42,116 nt of DNA, taken from Bacillota bacterium (GTDB lineage Bacteria > Bacillota > Clostridia > Peptostreptococcales > Anaerovoracaceae). The stretch is taken from the NCBI GenBank assembly GCA_017394515.1, contig JAFPXY010000025.1, positions 1 through 42,116 on the forward strand, written 5' to 3'. Made by a program: the position numbers and the translations under genes. Below the pieces are notes generated by a model that did not search any database, was not told the DNA's origin, and was given only the letters and a program-made list of their open reading frames with translations. The stretch's first letter is position 1, and every line of letters starts with the position of its first letter. This document shows, one piece after another, positions 34,140-41,747 of the stretch.

Positions 34140-35507
34140 ATGTTTGACAGCAAAGGATTTGATTCCTGGGCAGACAATTATGATAAAGATATGGAGATAG
34201 AAGCCGCAAAAAACTCCTATCCCTTTGCAGGATACCGAGAAGTACATGAGAGTATTACCGAAACCATTCTTCAAAAGAAAGGTGCAACGGTTCTCGAACT
34301 GGGCTTCGGAACAGGTACTATGGCTTCAGAGTTATATAATAATGGCTGTGAGATCTATGGTCAGGACTATTCCGCGAGGATGACAGAACTGGCGCAGGCT
34401 AAGATACCCGGCGCACATTTGTATCAGAAGGATTTCGGCGAAGGCATCGCTGAGCCACTTCTGGAAAGGAAGTACGATTTCATCGTGGCAACCTACGCCA
34501 TGCATCACCTGACCGATGAGCAGAAGGTGGCTCTGATCCATGAACTTAAGGAGCTTCTTAAGGCCGGCGGAAAGATACTCATCGGAGATATCGCTTTCGA
34601 GACCCGCGATGCTATGGAAGCCTGTAGGCAGGAATACATCGATGAATGGGACGATGAGGAATACTATTTCGCTGCTGATGAATTCGCTAAGGAATTCCCC
34701 GAGATGACCTTTGAAAAGATATCTTTTTGCGGCGGTATCCTAACGATCCCCAGCGGGCTGAATTATCAGAACATAAATGCGGAGACCATCGACCGTTGGA
34801 TCGAGGAAGGCTGGGAGTGGGGCAAGCCCATCTCCCATGAGGAATATGAAGCTGCAAAAAACGGTACCTGGGACGTGAAACTCACGCCGACGAAATACGT
34901 GCCCCACAGCTGGTTCGGAGACCTTAAAGGCAAGAAAATCCTAGGCCTTGCATCAGGCGGCGGGCAGCAGATGCCAATCTTTCAGGCACTTGGAGCTGAG
35001 TGCACGGTCATGGACTATTCATCGAAGCAGATTGAGAGCGAGAAACTGGTAGCAGAGCGTGAAGGTTATGAGATTAGAGCCATTCAGGGCGATATGACGA
35101 AGCGCTTTCCCTTTGAAGATGAGGAGTTCGACATCATATTCCATCCGGTCTCAAACTGCTATGTGCAGGACGTGCGCTCCATCTGGAAGGAGTGCTACCG
35201 AGTGTTGAAACACGGCGGTTATCTCATAGCAGGCACGGATCATTACGTGAATTATCTGGTGGACAATGATGAAAAGATGATAATCAATCATATGCCCTTC
35301 GATCCTTTAAAGGATCCGGAGCAGATGAAGCAGCTTCAGGATGACGATGCCGGAGTACAGTTCTCACATTCTCTGGAAGAGCAGATCGGCGGTCAGCTGG
35401 AGGCAGGCTTCAGACTGCTGGAACTCTATGAGGACACCAACGGAGAGGGCAGGCTCCACGAATTGAATATACCGACATTTTTAGCTATGAGATCTCTCAA
35501 GGAGTAA
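34140..35507 (+). CDS. Tandem (two-domain) class I SAM-dependent methyltransferase
   Basis: 455 residues with two complete methyltransferase folds. Domain 1 (about 1-215) has VLELGFGTGTMASELY from V51, ATYAMHHLTDEQK and KAGGKILIGDIAF, close to YrrT-like enzymes. Domain 2 (about 225-455) has KKILGLASGGGQQMPIFQAL, DYSSKQIESEKLVAE, GDMTKRFPFEDEEFDIIF and LKHGGYLIAGTDHY. No frameshift separates them. They come from different methyltransferase subgroups, so this is a fusion, not a duplication. AGGAGAGAG gives a good ribosome binding site. Confidence 0.9.
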   Translation: MFDSKGFDSWADNYDKDMEIEAAKNSYPFAGYREVHESITETILQKKGATVLELGFGTGTMASELYNNGCEIYGQDYSARMTELAQAKIPGAHLYQKDFGEGIAEPLLERKYDFIVATYAMHHLTDEQKVALIHELKELLKAGGKILIGDIAFETRDAMEACRQEYIDEWDDEEYYFAADEFAKEFPEMTFEKISFCGGILTIPSGLNYQNINAETIDRWIEEGWEWGKPISHEEYEAAKNGTWDVKLTPTKYVPHSWFGDLKGKKILGLASGGGQQMPIFQALGAECTVMDYSSKQIESEKLVAEREGYEIRAIQGDMTKRFPFEDEEFDIIFHPVSNCYVQDVRSIWKECYRVLKHGGYLIAGTDHYVNYLVDNDEKMIINHMPFDPLKDPEQMKQLQDDDAGVQFSHSLEEQIGGQLEAGFRLLELYEDTNGEGRLHELNIPTFLAMRSLKE

Positions 35508-35510
35508 GAC

Positions 35511-36338
35511 ATGAGCATGACAGAAAAGTCTTTTGAGACTAAACTCGGAACAATTAAATACTGGATATGCGAGACAGGAGCAAAAAATGCTCCCGAGTTG
35601 GTATTCCTTCCCGGACTTACCGCAGATCACAGGCTTTTCGACAAACAGATAGAATATTTCGATGGAAAGTACCGTATATTTGTCTGGGACGCCCCAGGTC
35701 ACGCGGATTCCTATCCCTTCCAGCTTACCTTCACAATGGAGGACAAGGCAAGAATGGTGGACGAGATTCTGAAAGCCGAAGGCTTCGATGATCCGGTCAT
35801 AGTAGGCCAGTCCATGGGAGGCTATCTCGGACAGATGTATGAGGAACTTTTCCCGGAGAAACTTAAGGGTCTTGTTATCATAGACTCTTCACCACTTAAA
35901 CGCGAGTATTACACCGGAATTGAGTTATGGCTACTGGAAAGGATGGAGCCGGTTTACCGCCACTATCCATGGAAGATGCTTCTCAAGCAGGGAACCAATG
36001 GCGTGGCTTCATCGGAATATGGCAGAAAACTTATGCTCAGCATGATGATGACCTACGACGGAGACCAGAAGAGATACGCTGCGCTTGCAGGCCACGGATA
36101 CCGCATTCTGGCAGGAGCGGTGAAATCCGGAAGAGCCTTCGACATTAAGTGTCCGGTCATGCTGATCTGCGGCACAAAGGATCATGCAGGATCCTGCATC
36201 AGATACGCCAAAAATTGGCATAAGAAAACCGGAATTACTCTCCACTGGATTGAAGGCGCAGGTCACAACTCCAATACGGATGAGCCGGAAAAGATAAATG
36301 ATTTGATAGAGAGTTTTTTGGAAAATGAGGTTAAATAA
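35511..36338 (+). CDS. Alpha/beta hydrolase
   Basis: 275 residues. LVFLPGLTADHRLFDKQIEY (oxyanion loop), VWDAPGHADS, nucleophile S101 in VGQSMGGYLG, acid in ICGTKDHAGS and His in EGAGHNSNTDEP. It starts 3 nt after the double methyltransferase. A second ATG at 35517 is equally possible. Its stop overlaps the next start (TAATG). Confidence 0.9.
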   Translation: MSMTEKSFETKLGTIKYWICETGAKNAPELVFLPGLTADHRLFDKQIEYFDGKYRIFVWDAPGHADSYPFQLTFTMEDKARMVDEILKAEGFDDPVIVGQSMGGYLGQMYEELFPEKLKGLVIIDSSPLKREYYTGIELWLLERMEPVYRHYPWKMLLKQGTNGVASSEYGRKLMLSMMMTYDGDQKRYAALAGHGYRILAGAVKSGRAFDIKCPVMLICGTKDHAGSCIRYAKNWHKKTGITLHWIEGAGHNSNTDEPEKINDLIESFLENEVK

Positions 36339-36748
36339 TGGATTATTCAGCAGAAGAACGCTTCATTAAAAACTTCATAAAGAAAAGATACAGGGAGCGC
36401 CTGCTGTTTGAACTGACCACGCCCCAAAAACGCTATGACGGTTTGGACAGATTCTGCCACCAGGCAAGCGAACTCATAGACCCTGTGAAAATATACCTGG
36501 AGGGTGATGATCTGGACCGCCGTACGGAGTTCAAGGACTTTTGCAAAAAACACCAAGGCCTATGCCGCGTACTTTCGCCAGAGTTTTATTGGGAAGAGAC
36601 CGAAGTCCCTCTGGATGAAGCGGTGGAGATGGCAATAATGTCTTTGGATGCGTTTCTGGTGCTTGGTGATGGCTTCGCAATCGTTTTCGGGGAGCCCGTG
36701 AAGGGCGGAAGAGAGAAATTTCTGGTGGTTGAAAATGCAGGTAAGTAA
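36338..36748 (+). CDS. Hypothetical protein, 136 residues
   Basis: No family recognised. Basic N terminus (NFIKKRYRERLLFELTTPQKR) and an acidic middle; a C-terminal LVLGDGFAIVFGEPV looks like a small beta hairpin. It overlaps both neighbours (1 nt and 14 nt), so it is embedded in a coupled unit. Confidence 0.72.
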   Translation: MDYSAEERFIKNFIKKRYRERLLFELTTPQKRYDGLDRFCHQASELIDPVKIYLEGDDLDRRTEFKDFCKKHQGLCRVLSPEFYWEETEVPLDEAVEMAIMSLDAFLVLGDGFAIVFGEPVKGGREKFLVVENAGK

Positions 36749-37187
36749 CTTTTTTGAAAATGACAATAAAGAGCATTGGATAAATGAAATCGAGAGGAGC
36801 GACTGGAGAGCGGGAGCATTTCTGGGCAGGCTTTTAAGGAATGACGAGTTTTTCGATGCTGTCGGTAAGGATTCGAGAATTCTCCTTCTTTCAGAGGGCG
36901 ACGAGCTTATTTCCTATTGCACCTTCGCTGAGAAGGACGACATACAGCCTACAGATCTTACGCCCTGGGTAGGTTTCGTTTACACCTTCCCGGAGCACAG
37001 AGGACACAGATATGCAGGACTTTTGTTCGACGAGGTTGAACGCCTTGCAAAGGAACAGCAGGTCACAGAAGTCTATCTTTCAACTAATCATATCGGGCTG
37101 TACGAGAAGTACGGCTGGGAATTTTTTGATATGATGGACGATATGGACGGAGAACCGTCGAGAGTATACGTCAAAAGGATTCAATAG
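36735..37187 (+). CDS. GNAT-family N-acetyltransferase
   Basis: 150 residues from ATG 36735. LISYCTFAEKDDIQPTDL, WVGFVYTFPEHRGHRYAGLL (acetyl-CoA loop) and HIGLYEKYGWEFFDMMDDMD fit a GNAT. It starts inside the 3' end of the preceding gene. Confidence 0.87.
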   Translation: MQVSNFFENDNKEHWINEIERSDWRAGAFLGRLLRNDEFFDAVGKDSRILLLSEGDELISYCTFAEKDDIQPTDLTPWVGFVYTFPEHRGHRYAGLLFDEVERLAKEQQVTEVYLSTNHIGLYEKYGWEFFDMMDDMDGEPSRVYVKRIQ

Positions 37188-37216
37188 CAACTTGGTTTTA
37201 TCTGCAGGAGGAAAAC

Positions 37217-38365
37217 ATGAATCTCGTTGTACATGACTTAAGTGAAAAAGAATGGGATAAGATAAGCGCTGACTACGAAGGTTGGAAGGTGATTTCCGAC
37301 AACGGTGAGATCGGACCTTGCATCGGATGTTTTTGCTGTTGGAGAATGACACCGGGCGAGTGCGTCATCAAGGACGGATATGATAACATGGGTGCCTTGA
37401 TCCATCATGCCGATGAGGTGGTAGTAATCAGCAGATACACTTACGGAGGATTCTCTTCCTTTGTAAAAAATGCCTTCGACCGGTGTATCGGTTTCGTGCT
37501 CCCGCAGTTCGAGGTCATTAAAGGTGAGACCCATCATAAGAAACGTTATGATGAGGATAAGCCCTTCACCTTCATCTTTTATGGACATGAATTGAGTCAG
37601 GAAGAGAAAGAAAGCGCCTGGAGATATGTGGAAGCAGTTTGCGCCAATATCAGAGGCCATATCAAGGATCTGATCTTCAAGGAATGCGAAGAGGAGACCG
37701 AAGCCTCTGAACGCGAGCCAAAAGCTGAACCCGGAAGCATTGTACTCCTTAACGGCAGCATGAGAAACGTCAAAGGAAATTCCGCAAAATTTGCCCGCGA
37801 ACTGAAGAAACAGCTTAAGACTGATCCTGAAATCATCGATCTGAAGGATCATATGGATGACATGTCAGGGCTGGTTCACGAACTGGAAAAAACTGAGACC
37901 ATAGTGCTTTGCATGCCGCTTTATGTGGATGGCCTGCCTGCACAGGTAATCAGGCTCATGGAGACCTTCCTCCGTGAATACCGCGGAGGTAAAGCCAGGA
38001 TATATCTGCTGGCCAACATGGGCCTTTATGAGAGCAAGCAGCTCAAAAACCTCTTCGAGGCGGTCAGACAGTGGTGTACAGAGATGGACTTCGAGTATTG
38101 CGGAGGCCTTGGCATAAGCGCCGGAGAACTTCTTGGCACGCTGATCGGTCAGAAGCCCTTCGACAAGAGTTCAAACAAAAAAGCCATCGAGGGAATAGCA
38201 CGTCTCGCGAAGGCGATCAACCATGAGGTTAAAATGGAAGATATTTATGCAGAACCTCATCACTTCCCGCGCTGGCTGTACATTGCGATCGCCAACACCA
38301 ACTGGAACAGGCTGGCAAAGAAGGCGGGAATCAAGCCTAAAGATCTTTATCAAAGACAACTGTAA
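37217..38365 (+). CDS. Tandem flavodoxin-like/NADPH-dependent FMN reductase protein
   Basis: 382 residues made of two flavodoxin-like halves. The first (about 1-165) lacks the usual N-terminal phosphate loop. It carries CIGCFCCWRMTPGECVIKDG and DEVVVISRYTYGGFSSFVKN, as in iron-sulfur flavoprotein-like reductases. The second (about 175-350) starts with IVLLNGSMRNVKGNSAKFA, the FMN phosphate loop, and has IVLCMPLYVDGLPAQVIRLM. The C-terminal 40 residues are a basic tail. GGAGG precedes the ATG. Probably an FMN-dependent redox enzyme; the electron partner is unknown. Confidence 0.85.
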   Translation: MNLVVHDLSEKEWDKISADYEGWKVISDNGEIGPCIGCFCCWRMTPGECVIKDGYDNMGALIHHADEVVVISRYTYGGFSSFVKNAFDRCIGFVLPQFEVIKGETHHKKRYDEDKPFTFIFYGHELSQEEKESAWRYVEAVCANIRGHIKDLIFKECEEETEASEREPKAEPGSIVLLNGSMRNVKGNSAKFARELKKQLKTDPEIIDLKDHMDDMSGLVHELEKTETIVLCMPLYVDGLPAQVIRLMETFLREYRGGKARIYLLANMGLYESKQLKNLFEAVRQWCTEMDFEYCGGLGISAGELLGTLIGQKPFDKSSNKKAIEGIARLAKAINHEVKMEDIYAEPHHFPRWLYIAIANTNWNRLAKKAGIKPKDLYQRQL

Positions 38366-38404
38366 GCCTCCGATGATAGTTTTTTGCGAAAGGAGCATGA
38401 CGAA

Positions 38405-38611
38405 ATGGATATAAACTGGATAGACGGATCCGAGATTAGCGTGGATCATGATCATGATGAAGTCGTCATATCTGCAAACAGAGAAGGATTGATATCACTA
38501 GCTGGGCAGCTTACCGCGCTGGCTGAAGGCGAGCCCGGCGATCATATCCATTATGACGATAACAATTCACTGGAAAAGGGATCGATTGAACTGATCATAG
38601 AAAGAAAATAA
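38405..38611 (+). CDS. Immunity-protein-32-like small protein
   Basis: 68 residues from ATG 38405 with AAAGGAG at 38389-38395. ISANREGLISLAGQLTALAE, DHIHYDD and SLEKGSIELIIE fit what I recall of the Imm32 family, immunity proteins of polymorphic toxin systems. No toxin gene is next to it, so it would be an orphan. It overlaps the next start by one base (TAATG). Confidence 0.6.
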   Translation: MDINWIDGSEISVDHDHDEVVISANREGLISLAGQLTALAEGEPGDHIHYDDNNSLEKGSIELIIERK

Positions 38612-39294
38612 TGTGTACGAGTATAGTTGTTAACAGGAAAAAGACCATTGTGGGCTGGAACCTGGACATACTGGACATGGAGCACAGGGTGAGGCCCAAT
38701 GAAGATGGAGTATATATAGAGATAAACGATGCGACAGAAGGCTGGATGCCTCTATTCGGAGCCAACAAAAGAGGAGATTTCGTAGGCATGCCCACCTGCT
38801 GGCCGGCAGATAAGAGAAGCGATCCTGTGGGTCCCGGAGAGAATGTGATCATGCTGGATATTGATCTTTTGCTTCAGAAGAAGACACTGGAGGAGATTCG
38901 CGTGATAGCAGAGAAAGGTCCTGTCTACAGCATCCCCGGGCTGACCTTCATGTCAGCGCTGTCGGATCGTGAGGGCAATGTTCTGCACATAATCCCGGGA
39001 CAGGGCATTAAGTATTATGAGAAGCCGGACCACGCCATACTAACTAACTTTTCACCATTCAAACAGGATTCCGAGACCCATCCCTGGATGGGCTGGGACA
39101 GATATCACAAGGCTGAAGACATGCTGAAGGATGCAACAGAGGATTTCGGTGTGGAGGATTGCTTTGACATTCTTAAGGCGGTTGCTCAGGAGGTCTGCCC
39201 TACGGTGGTATCCATGGTATACGATGTGGGCGAGAAGACTGTTTACTGGTGCGAAAACAGGAAATGGGACAAGATTGAGAAGGCGGTATTTTAA
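38611..39294 (+). CDS. Choloylglycine-hydrolase-type (linear amide C-N) Ntn hydrolase
   Basis: 227 residues starting MCTSIVV. Cys2 becomes the N-terminal nucleophile after removal of Met. The family motifs VGWNLDI, FGANKRGDFVGMPTCW and ILTNFSPF are present. At 227 residues it is shorter than bile salt hydrolases (about 320), so it is more likely an acylase of the short linear-amide group than a bile salt hydrolase. Confidence 0.82.
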   Translation: MCTSIVVNRKKTIVGWNLDILDMEHRVRPNEDGVYIEINDATEGWMPLFGANKRGDFVGMPTCWPADKRSDPVGPGENVIMLDIDLLLQKKTLEEIRVIAEKGPVYSIPGLTFMSALSDREGNVLHIIPGQGIKYYEKPDHAILTNFSPFKQDSETHPWMGWDRYHKAEDMLKDATEDFGVEDCFDILKAVAQEVCPTVVSMVYDVGEKTVYWCENRKWDKIEKAVF

Positions 39295-39295
39295 A

Positions 39296-39361
39296 ATGAC
39301 ATTTGAAACAGAAAGACTGATCCTCCGCCCCTGGGAGGAATGGATGGAGAACAACAGATGA
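39296..39361 (+). pseudogene. N-terminal fragment of a GNAT acetyltransferase
   Basis: 22 codons encode MTFETERLILRPWEE and a few more residues before TGA. TERLILRPW is the standard opening of RimJ/RimL-type GNATs, but the rest is missing and a VOC gene begins at 39358, overlapping its stop. The break lies right after RPWEE. Confidence 0.65.
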
Positions 39362-39720
39362 AACTGAAGAATTATCTGATCGTTGTAAAAGATATAGAAA
39401 AGTCGAGAAGATTCTATGAGGATCTTTTTGAACTGGAAATGCTGGTGGATAATGACGGCAACATGGTATTGTCCGATGGACTTGCGCTACAGGAAGAGAA
39501 ATACTGGAAAGAATTCCTCGGGAAGGAGATCATACCGGAAAGCAATTCCTGCGAACTGTATTTTGAAGAAGCAGATATAGAAGGCTTCATAAGCAAACTG
39601 GAAAGCATGTATCCTGAAGTAAAGTATGTCAACCGGCTGATGACTCACAGCTGGGGGCAGAAGGTCATACGTTTTTATGATCCTGACGGGAATCTGATAG
39701 AAGTAGGAACGCCCATGTAA
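39358..39720 (+). CDS. VOC-family protein (glyoxalase/bleomycin-resistance fold)
   Basis: 120 residues from ATG 39358, with GGAG 8 nt upstream; an in-frame ATG 18 nt earlier has a site that is too close. MKLKNYLIVVKDIEKSRRFY and RFYDPDGNLIEVGTPM are typical VOC ends, with metal-type positions E (SCELYFEE) and E (LIEVG). The substrate is unknown. It sits on the remains of a GNAT gene and may have been joined there by recombination. Confidence 0.87.
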   Translation: MKLKNYLIVVKDIEKSRRFYEDLFELEMLVDNDGNMVLSDGLALQEEKYWKEFLGKEIIPESNSCELYFEEADIEGFISKLESMYPEVKYVNRLMTHSWGQKVIRFYDPDGNLIEVGTPM

Positions 39721-39737
39721 GGCTGAGGAGAAGTAAT

Positions 39738-40610
39738 ATGCATTTTGTCGATGCCAAAGGAATACTGACCGCAAACAACGGCTTTAACGGTATGAACATA
39801 TACCGTGGCTGTTCACATGGGTGCATTTACTGCGACTCAAGGAGCCGCTGCTATCAGTTCACCCATCCCTTCGAGGATATCGAAGTGAAGCAGAACGCTC
39901 CTGAACTCCTTGAAAAAGCCCTCACTTCCAAGCGCAAAAAATGCATGATCGGCACTGGCGCCATGTCGGACCCTTATATGCATTGTGAGGAAGAGCTCGG
40001 GCTGACAAGAAAGTGCCTGGAGATAATTAAGAGGCATGGCTTCGGAGTAGCTATACAGACCAAATCCGACAGGATACTCCGGGACATAGATCTTCTGGAT
40101 GAGATAAATCGCGAGACCAAGGCCGTGGTGCAGATGACACTCACCACCTATGATGATGAACTTTGCAGGATCGTCGAGCCAAACGTCTGCAACACCGGAC
40201 GCCGCATCGAAGTGCTGGAAGAGATGCAGAAAAGAGGCATACCGACAGTGGTATGGCTGAGTCCAATCCTTCCGTTTATCAATGATACGGAAGAGAATAT
40301 AAGGGCGATCCTGGAGGAGTGCGTCAGGGTAGGTGTCAAGGGAGTCATATGCTTCGGCATGGGACTGACTCTTCGCGAGGGCGATAGGGAGTATTACTAC
40401 GCTGCGTTGGACAAACACTTCCCGGGGCTTAAGAGGAAGTACATCGAGCGCTACGGAAACGCTTATAACCTTCCCAGCACAAATGAAAGACAGCTGTTTA
40501 AGATCTTTCACGAGATCTGCAGCGAAAACGGCATCATGTCCACGCCTGACGAATGCTTCAGATATTTAAATGAACTGCCAGAAAAAGACGTGCAGCTCAG
40601 TATGTTTTGA
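39738..40610 (+). CDS. Radical SAM protein, SPL-like
   Basis: 290 residues. The radical SAM cluster is C25-x3-C29-x2-C32 (IYRGCSHGCIYCDSR). MSDPYMHCEEELGLTRKCLE and VVWLSPILPFINDTEENI match the spore-photoproduct-lyase-like group of uncharacterised radical SAM enzymes. GAGGAG precedes the ATG. The function is unknown; it is not the true spore photoproduct lyase. Confidence 0.9.
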   Translation: MHFVDAKGILTANNGFNGMNIYRGCSHGCIYCDSRSRCYQFTHPFEDIEVKQNAPELLEKALTSKRKKCMIGTGAMSDPYMHCEEELGLTRKCLEIIKRHGFGVAIQTKSDRILRDIDLLDEINRETKAVVQMTLTTYDDELCRIVEPNVCNTGRRIEVLEEMQKRGIPTVVWLSPILPFINDTEENIRAILEECVRVGVKGVICFGMGLTLREGDREYYYAALDKHFPGLKRKYIERYGNAYNLPSTNERQLFKIFHEICSENGIMSTPDECFRYLNELPEKDVQLSMF

Positions 40611-40624
40611 AAGAAAGGAAAAAT

Positions 40625-40885
40625 ATGAACGATAATATAGCATACTGCGGCGTTGACTGTTCAGTCTGCCCGGATTATTTAAATAAGATCTGTCCGTCCT
40701 GCAGACTTACTGAATGGACTGAGGAGGACATCTGCATGCCGGTCAGGTGCTGCAGAGAAAAAGGTATAGAGTTCTGTGGTGCTTGCGATGGCTTTCCCTG
40801 CAAAGACATGGCTGAATTTTATGAAGAATCTGACAGCCACAGGGAGGCATTCGCGAAAATGAAAGCAATGATACAGAAACTGTAA
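40625..40885 (+). CDS. DUF3795 cysteine-rich protein
   Basis: 86 residues from ATG 40625. AYCGVDCSVCPDYLNKICPSC, CREKGIEFCGACDGFPCKDM is the cysteine pattern of DUF3795, with about ten Cys that may bind zinc or an Fe-S cluster. It lies 14 nt after the radical SAM gene, so joint function is possible. Confidence 0.85.
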   Translation: MNDNIAYCGVDCSVCPDYLNKICPSCRLTEWTEEDICMPVRCCREKGIEFCGACDGFPCKDMAEFYEESDSHREAFAKMKAMIQKL

Positions 40886-40896
40886 AGAGGTAAACG

Positions 40897-41370
40897 ATGC
40901 ATTTTGGATTTTCCTATGTCGGTCTCATATTTCTGGTGATGCTCTTCGTTCCCAACATAATCTGGGCGAAGCATCAGCCCCAGGGATATGACCAATACGC
41001 AAAAAATGAAAACAAGGTACTGTTGGCTTTTGAGAGAGCCGGAGAGGTTTTAGTGACAGCTCTGGTACTGATCTTCAGCGACTTCAATGTACAAGGCTTT
41101 GGATCAAGACTTATCTGGCTTGCAGCTGCTTTGATCCTGATGATCATGTATGAGGTGTTCTGGATCCGCTATTTCAAAAGTGAGATGACCATGAAAGACT
41201 TTTATTCAAGCCTTCTGGGCATTCCCGTGGCGGGAGCGACCCTTCCGGTCATAGTAGTTTTGCTGCTGGCGATCTACGGAAGGAATCCTTTGCTGTTCGC
41301 GGCAGGGATCATCCTCGGAATAGGCCACGTAGGCATCCATCTTCAGCATAGAAGAGAGGTATACAAGTGA
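40897..41370 (+). CDS. Integral membrane protein of unknown function
   Basis: 157 residues with four hydrophobic helices (about 5-24, 50-66, 70-90, 115-150). FVPNIIWAKHQPQGYDQYAKNE follows the first helix. AGAGG precedes the ATG. No family function is recognised. Confidence 0.8.
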   Translation: MHFGFSYVGLIFLVMLFVPNIIWAKHQPQGYDQYAKNENKVLLAFERAGEVLVTALVLIFSDFNVQGFGSRLIWLAAALILMIMYEVFWIRYFKSEMTMKDFYSSLLGIPVAGATLPVIVVLLLAIYGRNPLLFAAGIILGIGHVGIHLQHRREVYK

Positions 41371-41375
41371 AAAGA

Positions 41376-41667
41376 ATGGATAAATGTGATTGGTGCAGCC
41401 TAACTGAAGAAGACAAACAGTTTCAGGTGTACGAAAGCAGATCATAATTGGAGTTGCCTGATGAATGATTTCTATAAAGAGACTTCGCCTGATCCTCATC
41501 TTCATATTCACATAAGACCACGATATGATAAGCCCGTAATGCTCAACGGGAACACTTATACTGACAGCGAGTTTGGTCATCATTATGCATTGAATAAGAG
41601 CGGAACAATACCTGCTGAAGATAGGGAAGAAGTGTTTATTCGGCTAAAAGAATGGCTGAATCGCTGA
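41376..41667 (+). pseudogene. HIT-family gene with internal deletion and frameshift
   Basis: The first frame (41376-41447) reads MDKCDWCSLTEEDKQFQVYE and stops. A second frame, shifted by +1, continues from 41446 with NWSCLMNDFYKETSPDPHLH and the triad IHIRPRY. Intact HIT hydrolases of this subgroup have an N-terminal CxxC, then about 70-80 residues with a QxYxGR block, then NWxCLMN and PHxHxHxRPRY. The middle is missing here, with the junction near 41440-41448. A downstream ATG at 41461 could still give a 68-residue product with the triad but without the rest of the nucleotide site. Confidence 0.75.
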
Positions 41668-41747
41668 CTTCCGTTTTGGAGACTGAATTGCGATCAAATT
41701 CTTTGGGGAAATAAAGATTTAAGAACTGGTCATCAGAGGAGAGGAAT

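Noticed and set aside
38611-39294. Bile salt hydrolase
   Set aside because: The Cys2 nucleophile is present, but the protein is about 100 residues too short and lacks the substrate loops of that enzyme.
39837-40511. 224-codon - strand ORF opposite the radical SAM gene
   Set aside because: The + strand carries the CxxxCxxC motif and a good ribosome binding site; the - strand frame shows no motif.
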